Shown here piece after piece: positions 24,007 through 32,255 of a stretch of 64,000 bases of DNA. The notes under the pieces were generated by a model that saw only the letters and a list, made by a program, of their open reading frames with translations, was not told the origin of the DNA and searched no databases. Both the position numbers and the translations under genes were made by a program. Where the stretch lies: contig JAKSIF010000003.1 of assembly GCA_024398965.1 (NCBI GenBank), forward strand, positions 1 through 64,000. Direction: 5' to 3'. Position 1 is the stretch's first letter; each line of letters opens with the position of its first letter. The stretch is from Fibrobacter sp. (GTDB taxonomy: Bacteria > Fibrobacterota > Fibrobacteria > Fibrobacterales > Fibrobacteraceae).

Positions 24007-26301
24007 TTACTTGAAGTTTGCCGTAATTGTCATGCCTTCGCTGGGATTGACCAGGTGGGGATTCTCGGTAGCACCGTCGCTCCAGCCTGCAAATACACGG
24101 CCTGCGTCAGGAATCGCCGTAAGCTGCATTCCGTTTCCGCTGAAGAATTTACCCTTGAAGCTGTTGCCCGGAATCTTTATTCCGTCTACAAGAATAGATC
24201 CATTGCCGCTTGCAGAAATATTCACATTGACCTCTCCGGAAAGTCCGAAGTATTGAGTGACTTCCTGCTTGAAGGTCTCGGTGCGGGTTCGTGCGAAGCT
24301 GAGCAGGTCGGAACCATCGGGAGACCAGTTGAAGCGGCTCTGGTTACGGGGCCAGCGCTGCTCGTCTCGTTGCTGTTCCGAACTGGGAATGGAACTTTTC
24401 ATATTCTGTACGGCGGCCTGGACTTTCTCATAGGTTAAGTAGCCGTTCAAAAGGACGCTTGCCTGGTTGATGAACATTCGCTTGAATTCCGGGTTGGCCA
24501 AGAGCTTCTTCAGCATGTTTCCGATGGTGGAATTGGCTCCACCACCGAAACCTCCAAAGCCGCCAAAGCCTCCGAAGCCGCCGCCCATGCCGCCCCAACC
24601 GCCGTTGTTGCCGCCGTTATTATTATTGCCGCCATTGTTATCCATGGTGGCGCTTCCCAGTACCCACTGGAACATGTTCTGGCTCTGAACGTCAAAGCCG
24701 GAAATACCCGGAGTAAATCCATAGCCGTGGTCCACGTCAAAGATCATGAACTTGAAGGGATTACCGTTGCCGCCCCAGGCGCGGATGTTGTTGCCCGGCC
24801 AGTCACCGTTGTGAATGTACATTTCCGCGATCATATACTGAGCGAAACTGACCACATTCATCTTTTCCTTGACTTGGCTATACTGCTGGTTGTTTTCGCC
24901 TTCGAAGTTTCCGTTGGTAATCTGGTTCACCAGCTGGACAAATTCATTGGGAGAAGCGCCGGTTGTACCGCTTGCAACCCAGCCATTCTGGCAGCCGGTA
25001 TCCATGCTGCTGCAGTTCTTCACTACGTTGATGCTTTTGGAATCGATGCCGTAGTTTGTTTCTACGAAACTGCGGTTTAAACGTTCACGCATGTCGTGAA
25101 TGCCGAAGTATTCGCCGTTGTAGAACACCACCACCTGACGGCTGCGCTGGTAATCCACCTCGGTACCTTCCATGAGGCTTACCAGCATGGCGTCGCCGAA
25201 GTAGTCCGTCCAGAAACGGTTGCCGTTATTACGGAGGTTGAAACTCTTGATTTTCTTGGCTTCCGGGCGGGTCTTGAAGAGAGAGTATTTCAGGACCTTG
25301 TCGCCGTAGTTGTCGTTATCCATCTTGATGGCGACGCTCTTCTTGGGCTTGTAGCGGCTGTAGTTTCCGATAATGGAAATGCCCGCGTCAATTTCCCAGT
25401 TCTTGGTCTTGGTGGAGCTTCCGTTCTCGAAGAATTCCACATGGACAGGAAGTTCTGTTTCTTTCCAGAAGTTAGCTCCCTTGCAAGGTTCCTGGCACTT
25501 GGGGTTGTTGTTATCTGTCGCGTTCATGGCGTCGCCCTGGTAGGGGCCGGGGCCAGTAGCGTAGAGACCAGCGGTGGAGTCGAACATGTCGTGATGATTG
25601 ACCGTAAGGGCCACCACCGGCATGGAAACGTTTTCGTTAATGAAGTAAGTCTGGGTTGTGGTATCGGCAGCCTGGCCGTTCACGAATTCAGAACAGCGGA
25701 CTACCGTATTTTCGGTAATCGTTTTTGCTGCCGTAATTGCCTGGGAACCCTGGGTGGGGAAGGATCCGTCAAAGGTACACTTGATTTCGCCGCCCTTTCG
25801 TGGGGTTGGCGGATTGATGGTCAAGCTGGAATAGAAACCCGCTGCCGGAAGGACACTTTCCTTAGGCAGGTGGTTGTCGTCGTAGTCCTTGATACCTACG
25901 GAGGAGGAAGACTGTTTGCTTGACGAGGAGCTTGAACCGGGTTGAACCTGGTTGTTTCCGTTAGGCTGCTCTCCGGGATTGGTCGGGTTTTGCGTGTTAC
26001 CCTGGTTCTGGGATGCGCCAGGATTGGATGGGTCTGCCGGATTAGTAGGATTCGACGGATCTACGGTATTTTGGGGATTGCTAGGATCCTGCGGAATTCC
26101 CATGTTGGGGTTGTTTGGGTCCTGCGTGTTGCCGGGGATAATTTCGCCTGTAATGGGGTCGATAACGTCGCCGGGGTAGATGTCGTCAATACCGGGATTT
26201 TCCCCGATTATGGGATTATTGGGGGATGTTTCGGAGTCTGAACACGCAAGGAACAAAGTGCTGGCTACAACAGCCGAGAATAGAGCGATTTTTTTATTCA
26301 T
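24007..26301 (-). CDS. CotH-kinase-family lipoprotein
   Basis: 764 residues. Lipobox LACS puts the lipid Cys at ~20. Residues ~25-125 are an Asn/Pro/Gly linker with DPSNP repeats, then a short Ser tract. A chitobiase-C-like (CHB_HEX) module follows (~145-220). The CotH kinase domain (~225-640) shows SFNLRNNGN, HNGDWPGNN and FDVDHGYG near residue 520. CotH proteins are atypical protein kinases, first known from spore coats. A Gly-rich tract of about 33 residues, with GGF repeats, interrupts the kinase at ~554-587. The C-terminus holds an InlB-B/Flg_new-type repeat (AIPDAGRVFAGWSDG), common in Fibrobacter surface proteins. Substrate unknown. Confidence 0.88.
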   Translation of the reverse strand: MNKKIALFSAVVASTLFLACSDSETSPNNPIIGENPGIDDIYPGDVIDPITGEIIPGNTQDPNNPNMGIPQDPSNPQNTVDPSNPTNPADPSNPGASQNQGNTQNPTNPGEQPNGNNQVQPGSSSSSSKQSSSSVGIKDYDDNHLPKESVLPAAGFYSSLTINPPTPRKGGEIKCTFDGSFPTQGSQAITAAKTITENTVVRCSEFVNGQAADTTTQTYFINENVSMPVVALTVNHHDMFDSTAGLYATGPGPYQGDAMNATDNNNPKCQEPCKGANFWKETELPVHVEFFENGSSTKTKNWEIDAGISIIGNYSRYKPKKSVAIKMDNDNYGDKVLKYSLFKTRPEAKKIKSFNLRNNGNRFWTDYFGDAMLVSLMEGTEVDYQRSRQVVVFYNGEYFGIHDMRERLNRSFVETNYGIDSKSINVVKNCSSMDTGCQNGWVASGTTGASPNEFVQLVNQITNGNFEGENNQQYSQVKEKMNVVSFAQYMIAEMYIHNGDWPGNNIRAWGGNGNPFKFMIFDVDHGYGFTPGISGFDVQSQNMFQWVLGSATMDNNGGNNNNGGNNGGWGGMGGGFGGFGGFGGFGGGANSTIGNMLKKLLANPEFKRMFINQASVLLNGYLTYEKVQAAVQNMKSSIPSSEQQRDEQRWPRNQSRFNWSPDGSDLLSFARTRTETFKQEVTQYFGLSGEVNVNISASGNGSILVDGIKIPGNSFKGKFFSGNGMQLTAIPDAGRVFAGWSDGATENPHLVNPSEGMTITANFK

Positions 26302-26502
26302 ATAAGCCCAAACAAGAATGGATTTCTATCCAAAACATCGCCACCATTTTTCAAAATAGGAAAATTTACACCACATGAATCTTTTGTTACACCATTGTTT
26401 ACAAGAAGATTCTGAAAAATGATTCATAGTTGATTATAATCACATAATAGCGCTATGGGTAAAAAGTTTACACACTTTTTAGTGTTAATTCATTTTTAAC
26501 TG
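26302..26502. other. AT-rich control region upstream of the CotH gene
   Basis: No gene is visible. It holds an inverted repeat AAAAAGTTTACACACTTTTT around 26461-26480 and two TTACACCA copies around 26368-26396. It probably carries the minus-strand promoter of the CotH gene. Confidence 0.45.
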
Positions 26503-26543
26503 ATAAAAAAAGACTGCTTCGGATTTTTCCGAAACAGCCTCTG
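26503..26543 (-). terminator. aqpZ terminator
   Basis: On the minus strand GGCTGTTTCGG-AAAAA-TCCGAAGCAGTC is followed by seven T. Confidence 0.85.
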
Positions 26544-26567
26544 AAAGGAGTTTTTTAAAGGTCTTGC

Positions 26568-27287
26568 TTACTTCTTTTCAGCGAGGCACTTGTAGCCGAA
26601 ACCACCGATAACGCCACCGAGGATGGGGGCGACCCAGAAGAGCCACAGCTGCTTGATAGCTGCACCGCCAACGAACACTGCAACTGCGGTAGAGCGAGCC
26701 GGGTTCACGGAGGTGTTGGTCACGGGGATGGAGATGAGGTGGATGAGGGTAAGGCAGAGGCCGATGGCGATAGGAGCAAAGCCAGCGGGAGCACGGCCGT
26801 CAGTAGCGCCCATGATAACAAACAGGAAGATTGCGGTGAGGACAACTTCGATGAGGAATGCGCTCATCATGCCGCAGGTCTTGCCGCCGAATGCGTTGAT
26901 GCCGTTGGTGAGAGTGTCGGACCAGCCGTTAGTTGCGAATGCACCGATGCCTGCATTGGTGAGGTCCGGGCAAGCGATCACGTAGAGGAGGCCAGCAGCG
27001 ATGATACCACCGATAACCTGTGCAATGATGTAAGCCGGAGCTTCCTTAGCCGGGAAACGACCGCCAGCAACCTGGCCAAGAGTAACAGCCGGGTTCAGAT
27101 GGCAACCAGAAACATGGCCCAGGGCATAAGCCATAGTGAGAACGGTAAGACCGAAGGCGAGGGACACGCCTACGTAACCGATGCCAACGCCTGCAACACC
27201 GCATGCGAGAACAGCTGCGCCGCAGCCGCCGAAAACGAGCCAGAATGTACCGATTGCTTCTGCAATTGCACGAGTAGAAAGTTTCAT
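26568..27287 (-). CDS. aqpZ: Aquaporin Z-type water channel
   Basis: 239 residues from the ATG at 27287, with AAGGAG just upstream; an in-frame ATG 42 bases earlier has none. Six transmembrane segments and two half-helices with the NPA boxes: HLNPAVT near residue 60 and NPARST near 185. The Arg after the second NPA is the selectivity-filter residue; the narrow, water-selective AqpZ type is likelier than a glycerol facilitator because the loops are short. It would equilibrate water across the inner membrane. Confidence 0.93.
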   Translation of the reverse strand: MKLSTRAIAEAIGTFWLVFGGCGAAVLACGVAGVGIGYVGVSLAFGLTVLTMAYALGHVSGCHLNPAVTLGQVAGGRFPAKEAPAYIIAQVIGGIIAAGLLYVIACPDLTNAGIGAFATNGWSDTLTNGINAFGGKTCGMMSAFLIEVVLTAIFLFVIMGATDGRAPAGFAPIAIGLCLTLIHLISIPVTNTSVNPARSTAVAVFVGGAAIKQLWLFWVAPILGGVIGGFGYKCLAEKK

Positions 27288-27445
27288 TTTTGTCTCCTTG
27301 GTGTATTCACCATTATAAGGTTGTTGCAAATCTACAAATTGTAGGTTCCCAATTTCGGAATGAGGGCTGTTTTAAGTCGTTGACGTGAGGTTTGTCACGA
27401 AAAATGAATCGGAGAACTCGTTTTATAAACCAAGTTTTACATATT

Positions 27446-27489
27446 GGAATAAAAAGAAAGTCGGCTTTCCGTGGTGGAGAGCCGACTTT
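27446..27489 (-). terminator. tRNA-Arg terminator
   Basis: On the minus strand AAAAGTCGGCT/AGCCGACTTT arms are followed by CTTTTTATT, starting 4 bp after the tRNA. Confidence 0.8.
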
Positions 27490-27492
27490 TAC

Positions 27493-27565
27493 TACCCGGA
27501 TCGCGATTCGAACGCGAGTTTGATCCTTAGGAGGGACCCGTTCTATCCAACTGAACTATCCAGGC
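27493..27565 (-). tRNA. tRNA-Arg (anticodon CCT)
   Basis: 73 nt on the minus strand. Acceptor GCCTGGA pairs with TCCGGGT (with one T-G and a terminal G-T wobble). D-stem GTTC/GAAC, anticodon stem GGTCC/GGATC with loop CTCCTAA (anticodon CCT, reads AGG), and T-stem TCGCG/CGCGA with loop TTCGAAT. Discriminator A; the CCA end is not encoded. AGG is uncommon in the highly expressed genes here. Confidence 0.93.
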
Positions 27566-27581
27566 AGATTAATGTGGTCCA

Positions 27582-27587
27582 AATATA
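27582..27587 (-). promoter_or_regulatory. tRNA-Arg -10 box (TATATT)
   Basis: ACTATATTTGG on the minus strand, ending 16 bp before the mature tRNA 5' end. Because a tRNA has no start codon, this copy supports reading TATATT(TG) as a core promoter element. Confidence 0.6.
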
Positions 27588-27698
27588 GTAAAACAAAACA
27601 TGATAACTGGGTTGTCGTTTCCAAAAATATGATTTTATGACCAAGATGCCTGCTAAAACGGATTTGGCGATTACGTGCCTTATGGAAATTTCTAACTT

Positions 27699-29282
27699 AT
27701 GGATGTGAATAAGAAGTTTGTCCCCTTTGTAGTTGTATTTGCCGTCTTGCTGCTGCTGCCCTTTACTGTGCAGACTGTTTCCGATGTCAGGAACATGGGG
27801 GAGGCAAGTCCTCGACTTTTGAGTTTTGACATTTTCAAGGATCTTTTCTGCACGCCGTTCCAGCGAGAAAGCAAGATGAACGAAAGCGCCCTGGCTTTGG
27901 AGACTGCTTGGCGTGATGCTCGCGAGTCCATCGCTGGCGGCGAAGAAATCGGTGAATCGCTGGAAACTGTAATGGCGGCCCTTTCGGATCTAGAGTCAGC
28001 CGTATTCACGGTCAACGGCTATAATGACCTGGATTCCTCGGAGTTCGACTACAAGCTTTTGAAACAGGCCGACACGCTTCTTGCCGCTTTGGAAGATAAG
28101 CCCCTGACCTTTACGGCTGTCGACAGTTGCCTTAAGGTCGTGATTGCCAGTTATAGGGATTTCTCCCTCGGTCGGGCAATGTACGGTGTGAAGCATTATG
28201 GACTTTGGACCAGTCGCTACCTCCGCGCGTTCGAAAAGAAAGTCGAAGATGAAAACGCCCTTGTTCTTGCGGCTCGCCCCAAGTATCAGCTGGCCGTCTG
28301 GAAGTTGTTTAGTGACCCTGGTGAAAAGGTTGTGCTGGGGGATAAGTGGCTGTTCTACCGCCAGGATGTGGAATTCCTGGTTCAGCCATCACCTTTTGAA
28401 GCTCGTTCCGCAAAACTGGATAATCCTATTTCTGCCATCACCACGTTCCGAGATCAGCTTAAGGAGAAGGGTGTTGAATTGCTTGTTGTGGTCGTCCCTG
28501 GCAAGCCTAGCATCTATCCGGAGCGTTTGACCGGAACAAAGGTTCCTGCTTCCAGGGAGGAACTGTTTGGCCATGGCAAGAAAATTCTTGATTCTTTGAC
28601 TGCGCTTGGCTTTAATACCGTGGATCTTTACACCCCTCTATGGAGTGCCAAGGCTGGAGACGAAAAGTTCGGTGCCTTATACCTGGATGACGATACTCAC
28701 TGGACTCCTCGTGGTGCGGAACTGGCTGCAGGCGTGATTGCGGCAAAGGTTCACAAGATGAGTGCCGCCGGTGAAATTGATATAGGCGAAGCATCCATGA
28801 ACTATGTTGCGAACGACAGCTTGGCAGACCGCATGGGCGATATCGGCGAAATGAGCGGGTTGAACAAGTTCAACGTATTTGCTGCACAGCAGGTGGTTGG
28901 CCATGTTGTCCAGCAACAGAATGTTACCCAGAGAGTTGTTCCTGCCGTTGACTCTACTGCGAAAGATTCGGTTGTGTACGACACTACGACGGTTCCTTTC
29001 AAGGATGATTTCCGCAAGGCCAGGATTTTGATTCTCGGCGACAGTTTCAGCCGAATCTATCAGACGGATTCCCCAGTGAATGCCGGCTGGATTTCTCACT
29101 TCGCAAAGAACATGGGCCGACCTGTTGCGAGCATTGTCAGCGACGGTGGTGCAAGTACCTTGGTTCGTGAAAAACTTGCCCGTAAGTCAGGCGTGCTGAA
29201 GGGCAAAAAACTCGTTATCTGGGAATTTGTGGAACGAGACCTTCGCTTTGGTGCAGAAGGCTGGAAGGATGTTGAATTTTAA
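27699..29282 (+). CDS. AlgX/AlgJ-like SGNH-type protein
   Basis: 527 residues. One N-terminal membrane anchor (~residues 6-24), then a periplasmic domain. Residues ~200-500 resemble the AlgX/AlgJ acetyltransferase fold: a KWLFYRQD start (near 212), LYLDDDTHWTPRGAELAA with the Asp-x-x-His pair near 330, and ILGDSFSR with the nucleophile Ser near 450. The family O-acetylates exopolysaccharides, normally together with an MBOAT acyl-carrier in the same operon. No MBOAT gene is adjacent here, so the donor system must be elsewhere or the role differs. No Shine-Dalgarno is obvious. Confidence 0.8.
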   Translation: MDVNKKFVPFVVVFAVLLLLPFTVQTVSDVRNMGEASPRLLSFDIFKDLFCTPFQRESKMNESALALETAWRDARESIAGGEEIGESLETVMAALSDLESAVFTVNGYNDLDSSEFDYKLLKQADTLLAALEDKPLTFTAVDSCLKVVIASYRDFSLGRAMYGVKHYGLWTSRYLRAFEKKVEDENALVLAARPKYQLAVWKLFSDPGEKVVLGDKWLFYRQDVEFLVQPSPFEARSAKLDNPISAITTFRDQLKEKGVELLVVVVPGKPSIYPERLTGTKVPASREELFGHGKKILDSLTALGFNTVDLYTPLWSAKAGDEKFGALYLDDDTHWTPRGAELAAGVIAAKVHKMSAAGEIDIGEASMNYVANDSLADRMGDIGEMSGLNKFNVFAAQQVVGHVVQQQNVTQRVVPAVDSTAKDSVVYDTTTVPFKDDFRKARILILGDSFSRIYQTDSPVNAGWISHFAKNMGRPVASIVSDGGASTLVREKLARKSGVLKGKKLVIWEFVERDLRFGAEGWKDVEF

Positions 29283-29340
29283 TGAAGAATGAAAAGTGAA
29301 GGATGAAGAATTGAAAGTAAGGCGGCTTTGCCGCGATTAT

Positions 29341-29384
29341 CAATAATCATCAATCATCAATCATCAATTGTCAATCATCAATTA
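29341..29384. repeat. (TCAATCA)n-type short tandem repeat
   Basis: About six imperfect copies of a 7-bp AATCATC/TCAATTG unit in the 110-bp gap between the AlgX-like and HigA-like genes, ending just before the latter's ribosome site. Confidence 0.8.
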
Positions 29385-29392
29385 GGTAAGTT

Positions 29393-29626
29393 ATGGCAAG
29401 ACATGGTACCCCGACACCGGGTCAGGCAATTTTGGAAGGTATAGAATGGCTGAAGATGGACAAGGCTGAATTTGCCCGTCGCATTGGTGTTTCCATGGAA
29501 ATGCTGGAGTCTCTGATTGCGGGTGCTCAGCCTATTACAACAGAATTAGCAACGGCTCTGGAATCCGTGACCGGCAGTCCTGCCGCCTACTGGAAGATGC
29601 TGGAACGCAAGTCCAAGAAAGCGTAA
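29393..29626 (+). CDS. HigA-like XRE-family helix-turn-helix protein
   Basis: 77 residues, a single Cro/C1-type HTH: TPGQAILEGIEWLKMDKAEFARRIGVS forms helices 1-2 and MEMLESLIAGAQPIT the recognition region. The TPG start and AxRIGVS...LxGxxPIT pattern match HigA antitoxins (addiction-module family). No HigB/RelE-type toxin gene lies on either side, so it may be an orphan regulator. AGGTAAG precedes the ATG. It is followed 55 bp later by pmbA. Confidence 0.82.
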   Translation: MARHGTPTPGQAILEGIEWLKMDKAEFARRIGVSMEMLESLIAGAQPITTELATALESVTGSPAAYWKMLERKSKKA

Positions 29627-29681
29627 AGATTGCTGAACAAGACCGCTCCTCTTTATCCTTTAACCTTTATACTTAAGCTAT

Positions 29682-31010
29682 ATGAATATTATTGATGCTG
29701 TATCTTACTTGTGTGACCAGGCCAAGGGCCAGGCAGATCAGTTTGATGTGATTGCCTCTACCTCTCATTCCGAAGGTCTTTCCGTTTTTCAGGGGCAGGT
29801 TCAAAATACCGAGATTTCCGATTCTGTGGGTCTAGGTGTGCGCGTTATTAAGGATGGACGCCCGGGCTATGCCTATACGGAACGTCTTACCAAGGATGCC
29901 ATTTCCCAGACCTTGAAGGATGCTCTTTGCCACACCCAGTGGACCGAGGCCGTGAATATCACGTTGCCTTCTGCGGTGGAAATGCCGGAAATCTATCCCA
30001 ACTACAACGCAGACTTGGAATCGGTAAATCTGCAGCAAATGAAGGATTTCTGTATCGAACTTGAAAAGGAAACTTTCGCCAAGTCTAAGGAAATCGAGAA
30101 CATTCCTTATCTTGGTGCAGATCTCAGTTCAGCATCCTCTGTCATTGCCAACAATACGGGCTTGATGTACAAGGGAAAGTCTAACTCCGTTTCTGTCGGC
30201 GCTGGTGCAGTCGCTTCTCGCGATGGAGTCAAGAAGCTTGGCAACTACGTAAAGTCCGGCCGTGACTGGTCTCAGTTTACCGTGGATGAAATCGCATCCA
30301 AGACAGCCGAGTACGCAACGGAACTCTTTGGCGCCAAGAAGATTGAAGGCGGCAAGATTCCTGTGGTTTTCTCGGAACGTGTTTCTGCAAGAATCGTAGG
30401 AATGTACACATCTCCCTTTATCGCAGAATCCATGCAGAAGGGGCAGTCCCGTTTGGCAGGAAAAGTGGGTGAAAAGATCGCCGGCGAAAAGTTCTCCATC
30501 GTGAACGATCCCCAGGGCGAGATGTTCATGCACAAGATCCGTTTTGACTCCGAGGGCTGTGTGGCCAAGCGAGTGGACGTGGTAAAGAATGGCGTCTTTG
30601 AAAGCGCACTTTACAATCTCGAAACTGCAGCCAAGGACGGTTGCGAGACTACGGGAAACGGTGCCCGCGATTTCGGAAGCAAGATGGTAACCGGCTTCAA
30701 CAATCTGCTGGTTCCACCGGGAACCATGACTACCGCAGAACTTTTGAAGCTATTCCCCAAGTGCTTGCTTGTTGTTCGCCTGGAAGGCGGTTCCGGCTGT
30801 AACGCCATCAGTGGTGAACTCTCCATGGGTGCCCACGGCTTCTGGTGTGAGAACGGTGTTATCCAGCATCCGGTAGATGGCGTTACCTTGAGCGGAAACT
30901 TCTTTGATATCATCCAGCATGTGGTTGAAGTGGGCAACGAATTCAAGGATCCGTTCAGCACGTATCAGGTGCCTGCTCTTGCAGTAAGCGAGCTTAGCGT
31001 CAGCGTTTAA
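29682..31010 (+). CDS. pmbA: TldD/PmbA-family protein, PmbA (TldE) type
   Basis: 442 residues, the usual PmbA length. TldD/TldE form a heterodimeric metalloprotease that degrades or matures peptides. This protein lacks the HExxxH zinc motif of the TldD subunit, as expected of TldE/PmbA. Typical features: an early QGQVQNTEISDSVGLGVRV (near 35), the central VVFSERVSARIVG, and NGARDFGSKM plus an ELSMGAHGFWCENG segment near the C-terminus. No tldD is adjacent. No Shine-Dalgarno is visible. A strong terminator follows. Confidence 0.88.
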   Translation: MNIIDAVSYLCDQAKGQADQFDVIASTSHSEGLSVFQGQVQNTEISDSVGLGVRVIKDGRPGYAYTERLTKDAISQTLKDALCHTQWTEAVNITLPSAVEMPEIYPNYNADLESVNLQQMKDFCIELEKETFAKSKEIENIPYLGADLSSASSVIANNTGLMYKGKSNSVSVGAGAVASRDGVKKLGNYVKSGRDWSQFTVDEIASKTAEYATELFGAKKIEGGKIPVVFSERVSARIVGMYTSPFIAESMQKGQSRLAGKVGEKIAGEKFSIVNDPQGEMFMHKIRFDSEGCVAKRVDVVKNGVFESALYNLETAAKDGCETTGNGARDFGSKMVTGFNNLLVPPGTMTTAELLKLFPKCLLVVRLEGGSGCNAISGELSMGAHGFWCENGVIQHPVDGVTLSGNFFDIIQHVVEVGNEFKDPFSTYQVPALAVSELSVSV

Positions 31011-31038
31011 GATAAATCAACGTTCGTGCTTAAGAGTT

Positions 31039-31081
31039 TAGGACTAATTTCTCGATGTACGAGAATTAGTCCTATTTTTTT
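31039..31081 (+). terminator. pmbA terminator (hairpin A)
   Basis: TAGGACTAATTTCTCG pairs with CGAGAATTAGTCCTA (one bulge, 15 bp) around ATGTA, followed by seven T. Confidence 0.9.
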
Positions 31082-31091
31082 ATTGGTCAAA

Positions 31092-31127
31092 TAGGACTAA
31101 ATATTTAGCATCAGGATTTTAGTCCTA
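31092..31127. repeat. Hairpin B with TAGGACTAAA arms
   Basis: TAGGACTAAA (31092-31101) and TTTAGTCCTA (31118-31127) pair perfectly, with a 16-nt loop and no T-run. The arms match those of hairpins A and C. The region 31128-31241 holds only AT-rich sequence, with one degenerate TTAGTCTTA. Confidence 0.75.
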
Positions 31128-31241
31128 CAAAAGAACGATCTAACGATGATTTTATATGAGTTTTCTGTTAATTTGTTTCAAAAAGACGGAGAAAAATAGA
31201 ACTACTTTTATCAAGTTGGCAAATTAGTCTTAAGACAGCCT

Positions 31242-31285
31242 AAAAAAAATAGGACTAAACCTCCCAAAAAGAAAGTTTAGTCCTA
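31242..31285 (-). terminator. lgt terminator (hairpin C)
   Basis: TAGGACTAAAC (31250-31260) and GTTTAGTCCTA (31275-31285) form a perfect 11-bp stem; on the minus strand it is followed by eight T. Confidence 0.85.
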
Positions 31286-31312
31286 AAATATCCGGATTCC
31301 AGCGTAATGGCT

Positions 31313-32176
31313 TTAATTCTTACGCTTTTTTTCTCTATAAATCAGGACGATCAACCAGATCAAACCGCTAAGAATCATCAAGCTGCAAAGAGTCTGGCCG
31401 CGGCTCATGCCGAACAGGTCGACGCGTCCGAGGTGAGCGTCTGGCTTGCGGAAGAATTCGATGAAGAAGCGGAACAGACCGTAGCCCATCAGGTAGAGGC
31501 AGGGCATTTTGTCGCGAAGCTTTGGAATTCGACGTGCGTTGTACAAAATAGCGAAAAGGATGATTCCCTCAAAGCACATTTCGTAAAGCTGGCTGGGGTG
31601 GTGTAGAATGGGATTGCTCAGAGGGCTATCGTGGGCGAGGGGGAAGTACATTCCGATGGAGCTGGTTGTGACTTCGCCGAAAAGTTCACCGTTGATAAAG
31701 TTGCCCCAGCGGCCCCAGGTGTAGGCAAGAGGTGCGACAAGGAAGCAAAGATTCAAACCCTCCCAGACGTTCATCTTGTTTTTCTTCAGGCCGATGAAGG
31801 TGAAGATTGTCCCGAGGATAAGGCCTCCGTGATAGCTCATGCCGGCGATTCCGGAGAAATGATAGCCGGTGGCGTCGTGGGACATGGGAAGGATTATTTC
31901 AGTGGGATTGGCCAGGTAGTAGTCCGCCTTGTAGAAGAAGACGTATCCCAGGCGGGCGCCGATGATGATGCCTGCGATAATCCAAGTGAACAGGCTGTCG
32001 AACTGGTCCTTGGTATAGCCCAGGTTTTCCTTCTTGTTGATTCGCCACATGGTCAGGTATGCGGTGACAAAGGCGAAAATGTACATGATGCCGTACCAAC
32101 GTACAGGAAAACTGCCGATTTCTATGGCAGTCCCGTCAAAGTATGTCGGAATCAGATTCCACCAGGATAAATCCAT
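31313..32176 (-). CDS. lgt: Prolipoprotein diacylglyceryl transferase
   Basis: 287 residues with about seven transmembrane segments. It transfers diacylglyceryl from phosphatidylglycerol to the lipobox Cys of prolipoproteins, the first step of lipoprotein maturation; several lipoproteins are in this window. Signatures: GARLGYVFFYK, GIAGMSYHGG with the essential His, the GRWGNFINGELFG Lgt motif near residue 155, and HPSQLYE. AAGGAG lies before the ATG. The gene follows the PBP gene by 79 bp holding a TTTATCC-type repeat. Confidence 0.95.
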   Translation of the reverse strand: MDLSWWNLIPTYFDGTAIEIGSFPVRWYGIMYIFAFVTAYLTMWRINKKENLGYTKDQFDSLFTWIIAGIIIGARLGYVFFYKADYYLANPTEIILPMSHDATGYHFSGIAGMSYHGGLILGTIFTFIGLKKNKMNVWEGLNLCFLVAPLAYTWGRWGNFINGELFGEVTTSSIGMYFPLAHDSPLSNPILHHPSQLYEMCFEGIILFAILYNARRIPKLRDKMPCLYLMGYGLFRFFIEFFRKPDAHLGRVDLFGMSRGQTLCSLMILSGLIWLIVLIYREKKRKN

Positions 32177-32255
32177 ATAAACTCCTTAATTAGCGTACAG
32201 TTTAAAGGTTAAAGTAGAAAGAAATATCTTTACCCTTTATCCTTTATCCTATAAC

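Noticed and set aside
24541-24640. Gly-rich tract as a frameshift or assembly error
   Set aside because: The frame stays open and CotH-like sequence continues on both sides.
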